Source: Parabacteroides sp. An277 (lineage in GTDB: Bacteria > Bacteroidota > Bacteroidia > Bacteroidales > Tannerellaceae). From it: 64,000 nucleotides of DNA. The stretch covers positions 32,699 to 96,698 of the forward strand of contig NZ_NFJB01000013.1 in assembly GCF_002159645.1 (NCBI RefSeq), written 5' to 3'. Every line of letters starts with the position of its first letter. Positions within the stretch are counted from its first letter, which is position 1. Below, piece after piece: positions 56,117-64,000 of the stretch. Position numbers and translations under genes: made by a program. Below the pieces are notes generated by a model. The model worked only from the letters and a program-made list of their open reading frames with translations, was not told where the DNA came from and did no database searches.

Positions 56117-56150
56117 CAGTTCCCCGTGAGCAGGGACTATATCGCAGCCT
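56106..56150. terminator. Long hairpin closing the 41-bp array
   Basis: AGGCTGCGATACAGTTCCC (56106-56124) pairs with GGGACTATATCGCAGCCT (56133-56150) with one mismatch and one bulge. The right arm is an inverted copy of the array unit. It lies between the helicase and trxB stop codons and may stop transcription from both sides, but lacks a clear T run. Confidence 0.55.
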
Positions 56151-56175
56151 ATTTCTTAGATGCTGACGGCTGGTT

Positions 56176-57117
56176 TTAATGGAGCAGGAAGCGTTCGGCT
56201 TCAATCGCAGCCTTGCAGCCGCTGGCGGCCGCCGTAATCGCTTGCCGATATTGCGGGTCGGCTACATCGCCTGCGGCAAAAACACCCGGAATCTTCGTGC
56301 GCGGTGTGCCGTCGAGGGTTTTAATGTAGCCCACTTCGTCTGTTTCGAGCCAGGGTTTGAAGATGTCGGAATTGGGTTTGTGGCCGATTGCCAGGAAGAA
56401 ACCGTCGATAGCGATGTCTACCTTTTCTTCATCGGGTTCACCGAGGCGTTTCACCAGGTGCGCGCCTTCGACGCCGTTCTCGCCAAAGAGCCCGACGGTG
56501 TTATGTTCGAAGAGCACTTCGATGTTCGGTGTGTGGAAGACCCGTTCTTGCATCACCTTGGAGGCACGCAAATAGGGCTTGCGGACGATGAGGTAGACCT
56601 GCTTCGCGAGGCCCGCCAGATAGAGTGCTTCCTCGCACGCCGTGTCGCCGCCTCCCACGACCGCTACGCGCTTTTTCCGATAGAAGAACCCGTCGCATGT
56701 GGCACAAGCCGAGACGCCCATGCCGGCATATTTTGCCTCGTCGGCCAGACCGAGGTATTTGGCCGTTGCGCCTGTACAGATAATCAGCGTTTCCGTTTCA
56801 ATCGTCTTTTCCCCGTCGATGGTGATTTTATAGGGCGAAGCCGAGAGGTCGGCAGCTGTAGCGATACCCATGCGGATGTCGGCGCCGAAGCGTTCGGCCT
56901 GCTTTTTGAGGTCTTCCATCAATTGCGGACCCGTCACACCTTCCGGATAGCCGGGGAAGTTTTCGACTTCCGTCGTGGTAGTCAATTGTCCGCCAGGTTG
57001 TATTCCTTCGTATAAAACCGGCGCGAGGTTGGCGCGCGAAGCATAAATAGCTGCTGTATATCCCGCAGGTCCGGAGCCGATGATGAGGCAACGGACTTTT
57101 TCGTTTATTGTACTCAT
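56176..57117 (-). CDS. trxB: Thioredoxin-disulfide reductase
   Basis: 313 residues. FAD/NADPH flavoenzyme that reduces thioredoxin. FAD site IIGSGPAGYTAAIYASRA near the start, the redox CATC (in SACATCDGFFY) at about 140, NADPH site VVGGGDTACEEALYL, and the C-terminal GVFAAGDVADPQYRQAITAAASGCKAA. It is the last gene of the ftsK-lolA-trxB run on the minus strand, 22 bp after lolA. Confidence 0.97.
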   Translation of the reverse strand: MSTINEKVRCLIIGSGPAGYTAAIYASRANLAPVLYEGIQPGGQLTTTTEVENFPGYPEGVTGPQLMEDLKKQAERFGADIRMGIATAADLSASPYKITIDGEKTIETETLIICTGATAKYLGLADEAKYAGMGVSACATCDGFFYRKKRVAVVGGGDTACEEALYLAGLAKQVYLIVRKPYLRASKVMQERVFHTPNIEVLFEHNTVGLFGENGVEGAHLVKRLGEPDEEKVDIAIDGFFLAIGHKPNSDIFKPWLETDEVGYIKTLDGTPRTKIPGVFAAGDVADPQYRQAITAAASGCKAAIEAERFLLH

Positions 57118-57139
57118 AATATTAATAGTATGTAAAAGT

Positions 57140-57781
57140 TTATCTTAAATCAACTATTTCAGCATCCGGATAGTCTGCTTCCGGGAAGGTGAAGAAACGG
57201 TCCGGCTGGTTCAGCTGGGTTTTCCATTCGCTGATGACGATGGCATACGTCGCCCCGTTCTTATCAGTGATGGTAAACGAAACCGGGACGTGCGTGAGCT
57301 TTTCTACTTGAAGGGCGACGGATTGGATATCGCTCTTCCGTTTGGGAGTTAGCTCGATATCGTAGGCCGTCTTAGCTTGGCGCGTGGTGCTTGTCCCGAT
57401 ATATTTTGCCTTGAATCCGTTCTGATAAGTGTGGAGCAGGACGGCCGGATTGGTAGTTTGCAGTTCGTCGCCGCTGGGCGTGGTGATGTTCACCTCTTCG
57501 GTACGCGGGAGGTAAGTCCATTGCGTCGTCCCGTCGTACCACGTCGTCATATCCGGCGTTTCGAGTTTGAATTGGTCGTCGTGCATGTAAATAATGCCCT
57601 CGAAACTTTCCGAGACGCCCTGCTGGGGAATCGTCGTGTGGAGCGAGAAATGTGCCTGGATTCCGTTCGATTGTGCATACATTTCAGCTGCTTGTTTCAA
57701 GATTTCGTCGGCATTTTGGGCCAATGCAGTTGTCGGGAGCCATCCGACGAGGAGCAGCATCAGATATATTGCTTGTTTCAT
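57140..57781 (-). CDS. LolA-like periplasmic outer-membrane lipoprotein carrier
   Basis: 213 residues with a signal peptide (to about ALAQN). LolA fold: half-barrel pattern with IQAHFSLHTTIPQQG, FKLETPDMTTWYDGTTQWTYLP and NITTPSGDEL. LolA binds lipoproteins released by LolCDE and carries them across the periplasm. It starts 12 bp after the ftsK stop codon. This ftsK-lolA-trxB order is common in Bacteroidota. Whether this paralogue is the true LolA is inferred. Confidence 0.88.
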   Translation of the reverse strand: MKQAIYLMLLLVGWLPTTALAQNADEILKQAAEMYAQSNGIQAHFSLHTTIPQQGVSESFEGIIYMHDDQFKLETPDMTTWYDGTTQWTYLPRTEEVNITTPSGDELQTTNPAVLLHTYQNGFKAKYIGTSTTRQAKTAYDIELTPKRKSDIQSVALQVEKLTHVPVSFTITDKNGATYAIVISEWKTQLNQPDRFFTFPEADYPDAEIVDLR

Positions 57782-57793
57782 CTTCTTTCTGTT

Positions 57794-60301
57794 TTATTTG
57801 AGGTCGTTTAAGAATTGTTCTAACGTATATTCATCCGGAATCAAGACTTGTCGCGCCTTGCTTCCTTCCGAAGGACCCACCACGCCGGCGGCTTCCAGTT
57901 GGTCCATGAGGCGTCCTGCGCGATTATATCCGATTGAAAATTTGCGCTGGATGAGCGACGTAGAGCCTTGTTGCTGGATGACAATCAAACGAGCAGCCTC
58001 GTCGAAAAGCGGGTCGCGGTCCGAGAGGTCGACCACGTTGCCATGTCCGCCTCCTTCACTCTCTTCTGCCGAATATTCAGGAAGTTGGTAAGCCGTTGGA
58101 TAAGCTACTTGTTCGCCAATATAATCTACGATGTGCTCGACTTCTGGCGTATCGACAAAAGCACATTGCACGCGAACCGTGTCGTATCCGCTAATCGCAA
58201 TCAACATATCGCCTCGGCCAATCAAGCGGTTCGCTCCCGGCGCATCCAAAATGGTACGCGAATCGACCATCGACGCTACCTTGAAAGCAATGCGGCTGGG
58301 GAAATTCCCTTTGATGGTTCCAGTGATGACTTTCGTATCCGGGCGTTGCGTGGCCAATATCATGTGGATACCGACGGCACGTGCTTTCGCAGCGATGCGC
58401 GAGATAGGGAGTTCGATTTCCCGTCCGGACGTAGCAATCAAGTCGGCAAATTCATCCACAATAGCTACGATATAGGGCAGGAAACGATGCCCGTTCTCCG
58501 GATTTAATTGGCGAGAGATGAATTTCGTGTTATACTCTTTGATGTTTCGTGTATTGGCTTTCACCAAGAGTTGGTAGCGGTTCTCCATCTCAATAACTAA
58601 CGAATTAAGTGTAGCTACCGCGTCTGCCGGTTCTGTGACAATCGGGTTGTCGGCGTCGGGCAGTTTCGCCAAGTAATGCCGTTCGATTTTCGAATAGATG
58701 CTGAATTCGACCATCTTCGGGTCCACCATCACGAACTTCAGCTCCGATGGATGTTTCTTATATAATAAAGAGGTGATAATCGCGTTCAACCCCACAGACT
58801 TTCCTTGTCCTGTTGCGCCGGCCACCAGCAGATGAGGCGCTTTACAGAGGTCGAACATATAGACTTCGTTCGTAATGGTTTTACCCATTGCGACGGGCAA
58901 ATCATATTTGCATTCCTGAAATTTCTTCGAAGCGATGACCGATTGCATCGATACCACTTGCGGATTCTTGTTTGGCACCTCAATGCCGATTGTCCCTTTT
59001 CCTGGAATCGGGGCGATAATGCGGATATTCAGTGCCGCGAGCTTTAAGGCGATATCGTCTTCCAGTGTTTTAATCTTGGCGATGCGGATACCGGCTTCGG
59101 GCACAATCTCGTAGAGCGTCACGGTAGGTCCTACGGTCGCTTTAATAGAAGCAATCTTGATGCTGAACTCGTCGAGCACTTGGCGGATTTGTTGCTGGTT
59201 CGCCTTCAAGTCTTCGAGGCTGACTTCCACGTTCCCCTGGTCATGCGGGTCGAGCAAATCAAGTGTCGGAAAGACATACTTCGAGAGGTCAAGACGCGGA
59301 TCGTAATCGCCCAGCCCTTCTCCCGAATAATCCGTTTCATCGCCTTCTGGTCTCGTGATGATGATGCTATCGTTTTTCGTCTCTTCTCCTTTTGTTTCTT
59401 GGGGAGCAGGAGTCGGCGTAGGCATAGGCTGTTCCGGTTCTGTCTCTGGGATTTCGGGCATCGGCTCGATTTCTTTTTCTTTTTTCTTTTCTTGGGTGGC
59501 CTCTTCTTCCGCTTTTTTTATCTCTTCTTCTGTATCAAATACATATTCGCTTTCAGGAGAGGCCGGAGCAACGAACGTTGGTTCAGGAGTGGCTTCCGGT
59601 TCGTTTGCAGGGATGGTTTCTTCTTTCTTCTTTCTTCTTAGATGTATTTTTCCCAACCAGCTGAACGAGAGGACACGTTGCAAGAACGGTATCGTCCGCT
59701 TACTCGAGAAGATAGCGATAATCAGGAAAAAACCGAGTAGCAGGAGGAAAGTACCCGGAATACCGATATTGTCTTTCAGAACTTCCGTGACGTAATATCC
59801 TTGTTGTCCGCCTAAATAAAGGAAGGTATCCTTATATCCGTCGATAAAGAAAAAGGCTAAAGCCCACGAGCCCCAAATCAGGGTTGAGAGGCAAAAGATG
59901 AAGCGGTTCAGAAGGTTGATTCGCTTTATGCTCATCAGCCTTGCCCCCAGCGAACCGAAGAAATAAATCATCATGAACGACGATACACCAAATAGCCGGT
60001 TCATTAGCCAATCGGCAATGAATGCGCCGCGTACGCCAGTCCAGTTCTCGACAGATCCTTTGTTGGCCAGCAAATCCCCGACTGATACATTTTCCACCTT
60101 GCTCTGGTCTGCCGCCCCCGTGAAAAAGAATGACAGGAGCGCGAGCCCCACATAAATTGTTAGTATAGAGATAACAAGCCCGGTGATGAAGCGAGTGCGT
60201 TCATGCGTGAAGAAACCTTTTATGATGGTTCCTATTCCCGGTTTTTGCATTGTGTCTGGTTTATTTGTACTCTTTTTTACCATTTCTTGAGATAAATTCA
60301 T
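57794..60301 (-). CDS. ftsK: DNA translocase FtsK
   Basis: 835 residues from the ATG at 60301 (MNLSQEMVKKST). The ATG at 60313 lies inside the −7 box (60311-60318), so I prefer the inner start. Four to five N-terminal membrane segments (about 30-200), a Pro/Glu-rich linker (about 220-330), then the motor: alpha (IGIEVPNKNPQVVSM), beta with Walker A VAGATGQGKSVGLN and Walker B IVAIVDEFADLI, and the C-terminal gamma winged helix (SLIQRKFSIGYNRAGRLMDQLEAAGVV). It moves the chromosome ends through the division septum. First gene of ftsK-lolA-trxB. Confidence 0.95.
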   Translation of the reverse strand: MNLSQEMVKKSTNKPDTMQKPGIGTIIKGFFTHERTRFITGLVISILTIYVGLALLSFFFTGAADQSKVENVSVGDLLANKGSVENWTGVRGAFIADWLMNRLFGVSSFMMIYFFGSLGARLMSIKRINLLNRFIFCLSTLIWGSWALAFFFIDGYKDTFLYLGGQQGYYVTEVLKDNIGIPGTFLLLLGFFLIIAIFSSKRTIPFLQRVLSFSWLGKIHLRRKKKEETIPANEPEATPEPTFVAPASPESEYVFDTEEEIKKAEEEATQEKKKEKEIEPMPEIPETEPEQPMPTPTPAPQETKGEETKNDSIIITRPEGDETDYSGEGLGDYDPRLDLSKYVFPTLDLLDPHDQGNVEVSLEDLKANQQQIRQVLDEFSIKIASIKATVGPTVTLYEIVPEAGIRIAKIKTLEDDIALKLAALNIRIIAPIPGKGTIGIEVPNKNPQVVSMQSVIASKKFQECKYDLPVAMGKTITNEVYMFDLCKAPHLLVAGATGQGKSVGLNAIITSLLYKKHPSELKFVMVDPKMVEFSIYSKIERHYLAKLPDADNPIVTEPADAVATLNSLVIEMENRYQLLVKANTRNIKEYNTKFISRQLNPENGHRFLPYIVAIVDEFADLIATSGREIELPISRIAAKARAVGIHMILATQRPDTKVITGTIKGNFPSRIAFKVASMVDSRTILDAPGANRLIGRGDMLIAISGYDTVRVQCAFVDTPEVEHIVDYIGEQVAYPTAYQLPEYSAEESEGGGHGNVVDLSDRDPLFDEAARLIVIQQQGSTSLIQRKFSIGYNRAGRLMDQLEAAGVVGPSEGSKARQVLIPDEYTLEQFLNDLK

Positions 60302-60309
60302 TTCGGTCT

Positions 60310-60319
60310 GCAAACTTAC
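60310..60319 (-). promoter_or_regulatory. ftsK −7 box / GTANNTTTGC integration core candidate
   Basis: On the minus strand the sequence GTAAGTTTGC holds a −7 box (TAAGTTTG) for ftsK and fully matches GTANNTTTGC, the core used by CTnDOT-type integrases. It lies 265 bp from the integrase start, so it may be the element's left attachment site (inference). Confidence 0.5.
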
Positions 60320-60506
60320 GGAAAATCTATGGAATATTCGACAAATTTCGGCAGAAATGCTAATTTGAAATTGGGAATTAAGCAGTTAGAAGAAAATCGC
60401 GGAAGTTGGATAGAGGGCTGAATAGCGTTTCAAAGCGGATTGGAGAAAGAGAACGGTTTCCTATTCGTTACCCGTCAGAAATGCAGATTTAACAGTCACC
60501 GTTCCG

Positions 60507-60570
60507 TTTGCGCCGCTCTGCGTAGGTTTGCTTGTCAAGGTTTAACTCGTTGATTTATAGTTTTGCAACC
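60507..60570 (+). promoter_or_regulatory. Promoter block of the integrase gene, shared with the primase-helicase gene
   Basis: 64 bases that align without gaps with 62334-62397, including TTTGCGCCG at the 5' end, TCAAGGTTT in the middle and the −7 box (TAGTTTTG, 60558-60565). The integrase start is 20 nt after the box. Confidence 0.65.
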
Positions 60571-60584
60571 AAAAAAGAACGAGT

Positions 60585-61814
60585 ATGACAAGGAGCACAT
60601 TTCGCGTGCTGTTCTATGCGAACGGCAGCAAGGAGAAGAACGGAATTGTCCCCATCATGGGACGGGTTACAATCAACGGGACGGTGGCGCAGTTCAGTTG
60701 CAAACGGAGCATCGCAAAGGAGCTTTGGGACGCAAAGGGCAACCGTGCCAAGGGCAAGAGTTTGGAGGCAAGGGAAACGAACCTTGCGCTTGACAACATC
60801 AAGGCGCAAATCATCAAGCACTACCAGCGCATTTCCGACCGTGAGGCGTTTGTGACGGCAGAGATGGTGCGCAACGCCTATCAGGGCATAGGCAGCGAGT
60901 ATGAAACGCTGCTCAAAGCCTTCGACCGTGAGAACGAGGTGTTCAAGAAACGTGTCGGCAAGGACAGGAAAATGGCGACCTATCAGTCAAGGGTAGTGGC
61001 AAGGAACTATGTGGCGGCATTCATCAAGTCGTTCTACAAGCGTAGCGATATGTCTATGCTGGAACTTACTCCCGACTTCATCAAGGAGTTTGCGGTCTAT
61101 CTCGCCACGGAAGCGGGATTACGCAACGGCACGATATGGGAAAAGTGCATGTGGCTGAAAGGCGTGGTGATGCGTGCGCACTTCAACGGACTGATACCGA
61201 GAAACCCGTTTGCGCAATTCCACATCAGCCCGAATGTCAAGGAGCGTGAGTTTCTGACGGAGGATGAGTTGAAGGCGGTGATGACGCACGAGTTCTCAGA
61301 TCCGAAACTGGCATATATCCGTGACCTGTTCGTGTTTGCGAGTTTCACCGCCCTTTCTTTCGTGGACATCAAGGAACTGACCAACGACCGAATCGTGGAG
61401 GTAAACGGCGAGAAGTGGATTATCTCCAAGCGTCACAAGACGGGCGTACCTTTCCAAGTAAAGCTGCTGGACATCCCCTTGCAGATAATCGAGCGTTACC
61501 GACCGTTCCAAGAAAACGACTTCGTATTCCCCAATCTGAACTATTGGTCAATCTGCAAGCCGTTGAAGAAGATGATACGGGAATGCGGCGTGAATAAGGA
61601 CATCAGCTTCCATTACTCACGTCATGGATTCGCAACCCTGGCTCTCTGCAAGGGTATGCCGATAGAGAGCGTAAGCCGCATTTTGGGACATACGAACATC
61701 GAAACGACCCAAATCTATGCGAAGATAACCGTGGAGAAGCTGGATAACGACCTCACGATGCTGGGCGACAAGTTGAGCAAGTCATTCGGCAACATCAAGG
61801 TGGCAGGGATATGA
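60585..61814 (+). CDS. IntDOT-like tyrosine recombinase (integrase) of a mobile element
   Basis: 409 residues: N-terminal arm-binding domain (1-100), core-binding SAM-like domain (about 105-215), catalytic domain (about 220-400). Active-site residues by position: K285 (HKTG), H343 and R346 (HYSRH), H369 (LGHT) and nucleophile Y378 (QIYAK). The first catalytic arginine is Ser258 (FTALSFVD), as is reported for IntDOT of CTnDOT (411 residues), so it probably belongs to that branch, which accepts GTANNTTTGC targets. A −7 box and the shared leader block lie just upstream. The next gene overlaps its stop codon (ATGA). Confidence 0.93.
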   Translation: MTRSTFRVLFYANGSKEKNGIVPIMGRVTINGTVAQFSCKRSIAKELWDAKGNRAKGKSLEARETNLALDNIKAQIIKHYQRISDREAFVTAEMVRNAYQGIGSEYETLLKAFDRENEVFKKRVGKDRKMATYQSRVVARNYVAAFIKSFYKRSDMSMLELTPDFIKEFAVYLATEAGLRNGTIWEKCMWLKGVVMRAHFNGLIPRNPFAQFHISPNVKEREFLTEDELKAVMTHEFSDPKLAYIRDLFVFASFTALSFVDIKELTNDRIVEVNGEKWIISKRHKTGVPFQVKLLDIPLQIIERYRPFQENDFVFPNLNYWSICKPLKKMIRECGVNKDISFHYSRHGFATLALCKGMPIESVSRILGHTNIETTQIYAKITVEKLDNDLTMLGDKLSKSFGNIKVAGI

Positions 61815-62182
61815 AACGGGCAACAATCATGATGGACGGAAGTGGCAGGGTTGCCGTACCGTCCGATATAGCCAATGTGTGGATGAGCGAAATGGAGTTG
61901 GTAACGCTGTTTGATGTAATCGCCCCGACACTCCGTGCCGCCGTCCGAGCCGTGTATAGGAGCGGAGTGTTGCAATCTTGCAAAGTGGAAAGGCGCATCA
62001 GGCTGCCAAACGGTTATTATTTGGAAGTGTATGCGCTGCCAATGGTAATGGCACTGGCTTTCCGTATCAACACATCCAATGCCGCAAGAGTGCGTAATGT
62101 CTTGCTGGAAAGGCTGTGCTTGCGAAAAGACAGACAAATGCTTTGGCTTTCGTTAGGTAACAGCATATCGTGTAAGTGTTAG
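61811..62182 (+). CDS. Conserved small protein of Bacteroidota mobile elements
   Basis: 123 residues; ATG overlaps the integrase stop (ATGA), implying translational coupling. I do not recognise a named domain. It starts with MKRATIMMDGSGRVAVPSD and has an alternating hydrophobic core (ELVTLFDVIAPTLRAAVRAVYRSG) that looks like a helix-turn-helix or a short DNA-binding segment, then VERRIRLPNGYYLEVYALPM and a final charged helix. Similar proteins sit behind integrases in other Bacteroidota elements, from memory. It might help integration or regulation. Confidence 0.65.
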   Translation: MKRATIMMDGSGRVAVPSDIANVWMSEMELVTLFDVIAPTLRAAVRAVYRSGVLQSCKVERRIRLPNGYYLEVYALPMVMALAFRINTSNAARVRNVLLERLCLRKDRQMLWLSLGNSISCKC

Positions 62183-62232
62183 CGAGTGCGGTTGCGTGTC
62201 ACTACGCCCATGCACTCACACAATCCAAGTCT

Positions 62233-62273
62233 GCCCGAAGAAGTACCATTTTCCGCTTCTTCGGGCTTTTTCT
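62233..62273 (+). terminator. Rho-independent terminator after the integrase pair
   Basis: GCCCGAAGAAG pairs with CTTCTTCGGGC around 12 nt, followed by TTTTTCTTTT. It ends the integrase-small protein unit before the primase-helicase promoter. Confidence 0.85.
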
Positions 62274-62333
62274 TTTCGCCTTTTGATGACTGATATTGCC
62301 CATCTTACTGCATTTTCTTATCCGTCGGTTTCT

Positions 62334-62397
62334 TTTGCGCCGTTCTGCATCGTTTTACGTATCAAGGTTTTAACCGTCATTCCGTAGCTTTGCACCC
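62334..62397 (+). promoter_or_regulatory. Promoter block of the primase-helicase gene
   Basis: Ungapped match to 60507-60570 over 64 bases, from TTTGCGCCGTTCTGC to the −7 box TAGCTTTG (62385-62392). The −7 region reads GTAGCTTTGC, matching GTANNTTTGC in full. The start codon is about 60 nt further. Confidence 0.65.
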
Positions 62398-62453
62398 ATG
62401 TTCAACCCGCCTGCCGACAAGGTGTCGGCGGCACTAAAACCTATATTTGAAAC

Positions 62454-63626
62454 ATGGAAAAGAAAGAAGAATTTATCCGTGTAGGCACAACGCTCTACAA
62501 AATTGTGGACCAGCCCCGAATTGACGGCGGCTATGTGAGGAAGCGCATCGCATGGAACTCCGAGACACTGCGGCAGGACTACGGCAAGGACTACATGGCA
62601 AGTGTTCCGAAGTATGACGGCTTCTGCACCGTACCCGACCATGTGGGCTACAAACCCGTGGTCGGCAAATTCCTCAACCTCTACGAGCCGATAAACCACC
62701 AGCCGCAGGAGGGCGACTTCCCCTGCATCCGCTCATTGGTGGAACACATCTTCGGCGAACAATATGAGTTTGGCATGGACTATCTGCAACTGCTCTATCT
62801 CTATCCCATTCAGAAGCTGCCCATCCTGTTGCTCGTGTCCGAAGAGAGGAACACGGGCAAAAGCACGTTCCTGAACTTCCTGAAAGCCGTATTCCAAAAC
62901 AACGTGACGTTCAACACCAACGAGGATTTCCGCAGTCAGTTTAATTCAGATTGGGCGGGCAAACTGCTCATCATGGTGGACGAAGTGCTGCTCAACCGCC
63001 GTGAGGACAGCGAGCGATTGAAGAACCTCAGCACCACACTTTCCTACAAGGTGGAGGCGAAAGGCAAAGACCGTGACGAGATAGGCTTCTTTGCAAAGTT
63101 CGTGCTTTGCTCCAACAACGAACATCTGCCCGTCATTATTGACGCAGGGGAGACACGATATTGGGTGCGGAAGATTGTGCCGTTACAGAATGACGATACT
63201 GACTTCCTGCAAAAGCTGAAAGCGGAGATACCCACTTTTCTCCATTTCCTGCAACACAGACAGCCATCCACCGAGAAGGAAAGCCGTATGTGGTTCAATC
63301 CGAAGCTACTGGAGACGGATGCCCTGCGGAAGATTATTCGAAGCAACCGTAACCGTTTGGAGATAGAGATGGGAGAACTGTTGCTCGACATCATGGCAAA
63401 CATGAATGTTGAGTCTGTTTCTTTTTGCCTCAATGACATCATCCCGTTGCTCGTCTGCTCACAAGTCAAGGTGGAGAAGTCACAGGTTCGGAAAGTGGTG
63501 CAGGAGTGTTGGAAGCTGGCTCCTGCATCCAATTCGCTTTCCTACACCACCTACCAATACGACTACAACCGCCGAGTGCCGTTACTCACCCGTAAGGAGG
63601 ATTGGACGCTACTATACGGTAAGTAA
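62454..63626 (+). CDS. Primase-helicase-like (SF3-type) ATPase of a mobile element
   Basis: 390 residues. Central P-loop SEERNTGKSTFLNFL (about 128-142), Walker B LLIMVDEVLLN (about 170) and a sensor FVLCSNNEH, as in SF3 helicases of the primase-helicase (DUF5906-like) group found in phages and Bacteroidota mobile elements. There is no primase domain in the N-terminal 110 residues; it probably acts with another primase or as a replication starter. The C-terminal 90 residues look like a winged helix (VEKSQVRKVVQECWKL). It has its own promoter copy. Confidence 0.85.
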   Translation: MEKKEEFIRVGTTLYKIVDQPRIDGGYVRKRIAWNSETLRQDYGKDYMASVPKYDGFCTVPDHVGYKPVVGKFLNLYEPINHQPQEGDFPCIRSLVEHIFGEQYEFGMDYLQLLYLYPIQKLPILLLVSEERNTGKSTFLNFLKAVFQNNVTFNTNEDFRSQFNSDWAGKLLIMVDEVLLNRREDSERLKNLSTTLSYKVEAKGKDRDEIGFFAKFVLCSNNEHLPVIIDAGETRYWVRKIVPLQNDDTDFLQKLKAEIPTFLHFLQHRQPSTEKESRMWFNPKLLETDALRKIIRSNRNRLEIEMGELLLDIMANMNVESVSFCLNDIIPLLVCSQVKVEKSQVRKVVQECWKLAPASNSLSYTTYQYDYNRRVPLLTRKEDWTLLYGK

Positions 63627-63660
63627 GGAACAGTTGGAAACACTCTGATATTTTGATGAA

Positions 63661-64000
63661 ATGATGAAAGCATATATAAACATAAAGAATGACAGCGACT
63701 TACATTCTCATCAAACGCTCAACAAAAGGATTGGGCTGATGAAAAGAGAAAGGCAACACAACGCCGCTCATCGCTTTTCTTTTGGCGAGCGGTTTGATGA
63801 AACGCTGATGAAAGGTTATTGCATTAGCTGTCAGTATATTAGACTATCCAATCATCAATTCATCGGAATTTCACCCTTCAACAAGTCCGCAGGGAAAGCA
63901 ACAAAGGTGAATATCGCCATCCGTAGGCTGGTCGGACGGACTTCCGTCCTGCCGACCGACAAGGGAAAGCCGATGTCGCTGGCGAAAAGAAAAAGCAACC
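63661..64000 (+). other. Possible reading frame cut by the window end, or non-coding region near a transfer origin
   Basis: From the ATG at 63661 a frame stays open for at least 113 codons to the window edge (MMKAYINIKNDSDLHSH...). Its translation matches no family I know, with many Arg, Lys, His and Ser, and looks like intergenic sequence: the stretch contains several GATGAAA boxes (63655, 63662, 63739, 63796, 63809) and a clear hairpin at 63930-63957. I cannot tell whether this is a gene. Confidence 0.25.
63930..63957 (+). other. Long hairpin, possible transfer-origin element
   Basis: GGTCGG pairs with CCGACC, and inside it GGACGGA pairs with TCCGTCC around CT. It lies downstream of the primase-helicase gene, where mobilisation genes usually follow in such elements. 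Confidence 0.4.

Overview
The window comes from a member of the Bacteroidota, most likely order Bacteroidales and near Parabacteroides/Tannerellaceae. The evidence is the promoter style (TAnnTTTG −7 boxes ahead of many genes, few Shine-Dalgarno sites), a PorQ-type and a PorD-like type IX secretion protein, an HU-CCDC81/SPOR protein, DUF4295 behind rpmB-rpmG, an Lnb/DUF4105 protein, a Ser-type sulfatase and TonB proteins. Genus is inferred, not proven. No rRNA, tRNA or CRISPR array was found.

Layout. 1-11.3 kb: end of RNase G, an AraC-type regulator, a YbiT-like ABC-F protein, glycerate kinase, SecA, a degenerate alkaline-phosphatase-fold protein and a DUF4105/Lnb membrane protein. 11.3-16.8 kb: a NikR-like regulator without its nickel histidines, a TonB receptor and a GH20 hexosaminidase lipoprotein. 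16.9-24.8 kb: housekeeping genes (rpmB, rpmG, DUF4295, dnaN, DnaQ-like exonuclease, YqhD-like dehydrogenase, coaBC, PorD-like, recN). 24.8-30.9 kb: a His/Pro-rich exported protein, a sulfatase, and recJ-recQ on the minus strand. 31.4-36.3 kb: a tsaC, sugar transferase, ClC transporter, fmt cluster. 37-46 kb: CBM9-like lipoprotein, gamma-carbonic anhydrase-like protein, aminopeptidase P, then porQ-cmk-ispH-pfkA and a DUF6261 protein. 46.7-60.3 kb: a plug-only TonB-family protein, DPP III-like peptidase, AlkD-like protein, CbiB/CobD, HU/SPOR protein, a PIF1-like helicase with TPRs, and the ftsK-lolA-trxB operon on the minus strand. 60.5-64 kb: the left part of a mobile element (IntDOT-like integrase, small conserved protein, primase-helicase-like ATPase); it runs off the window.

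The most unusual signal is outside the genes. Five separate intergenic regions carry tandem arrays whose unit sequences are unrelated but whose period is 40-41 bp each time, and every unit contains a palindrome or inverted repeat (about 1727-1980, 11601-11690, 36481-36784, 46172-46555, 55911-56116). Further short arrays have periods of 21-23 bp (14217-14331, 31133-31210, 16757-16790, 52763-52812). These spacings are close to two or four helical turns, so a common way of making them, or a protein that reads evenly spaced sites, is plausible. Several proteins have also lost residues that define their families: the second ATPase site of the ABC-F protein, metal ligands of the phosphatase-like protein, NikR histidines, and the CoaC cysteine of CoaBC.
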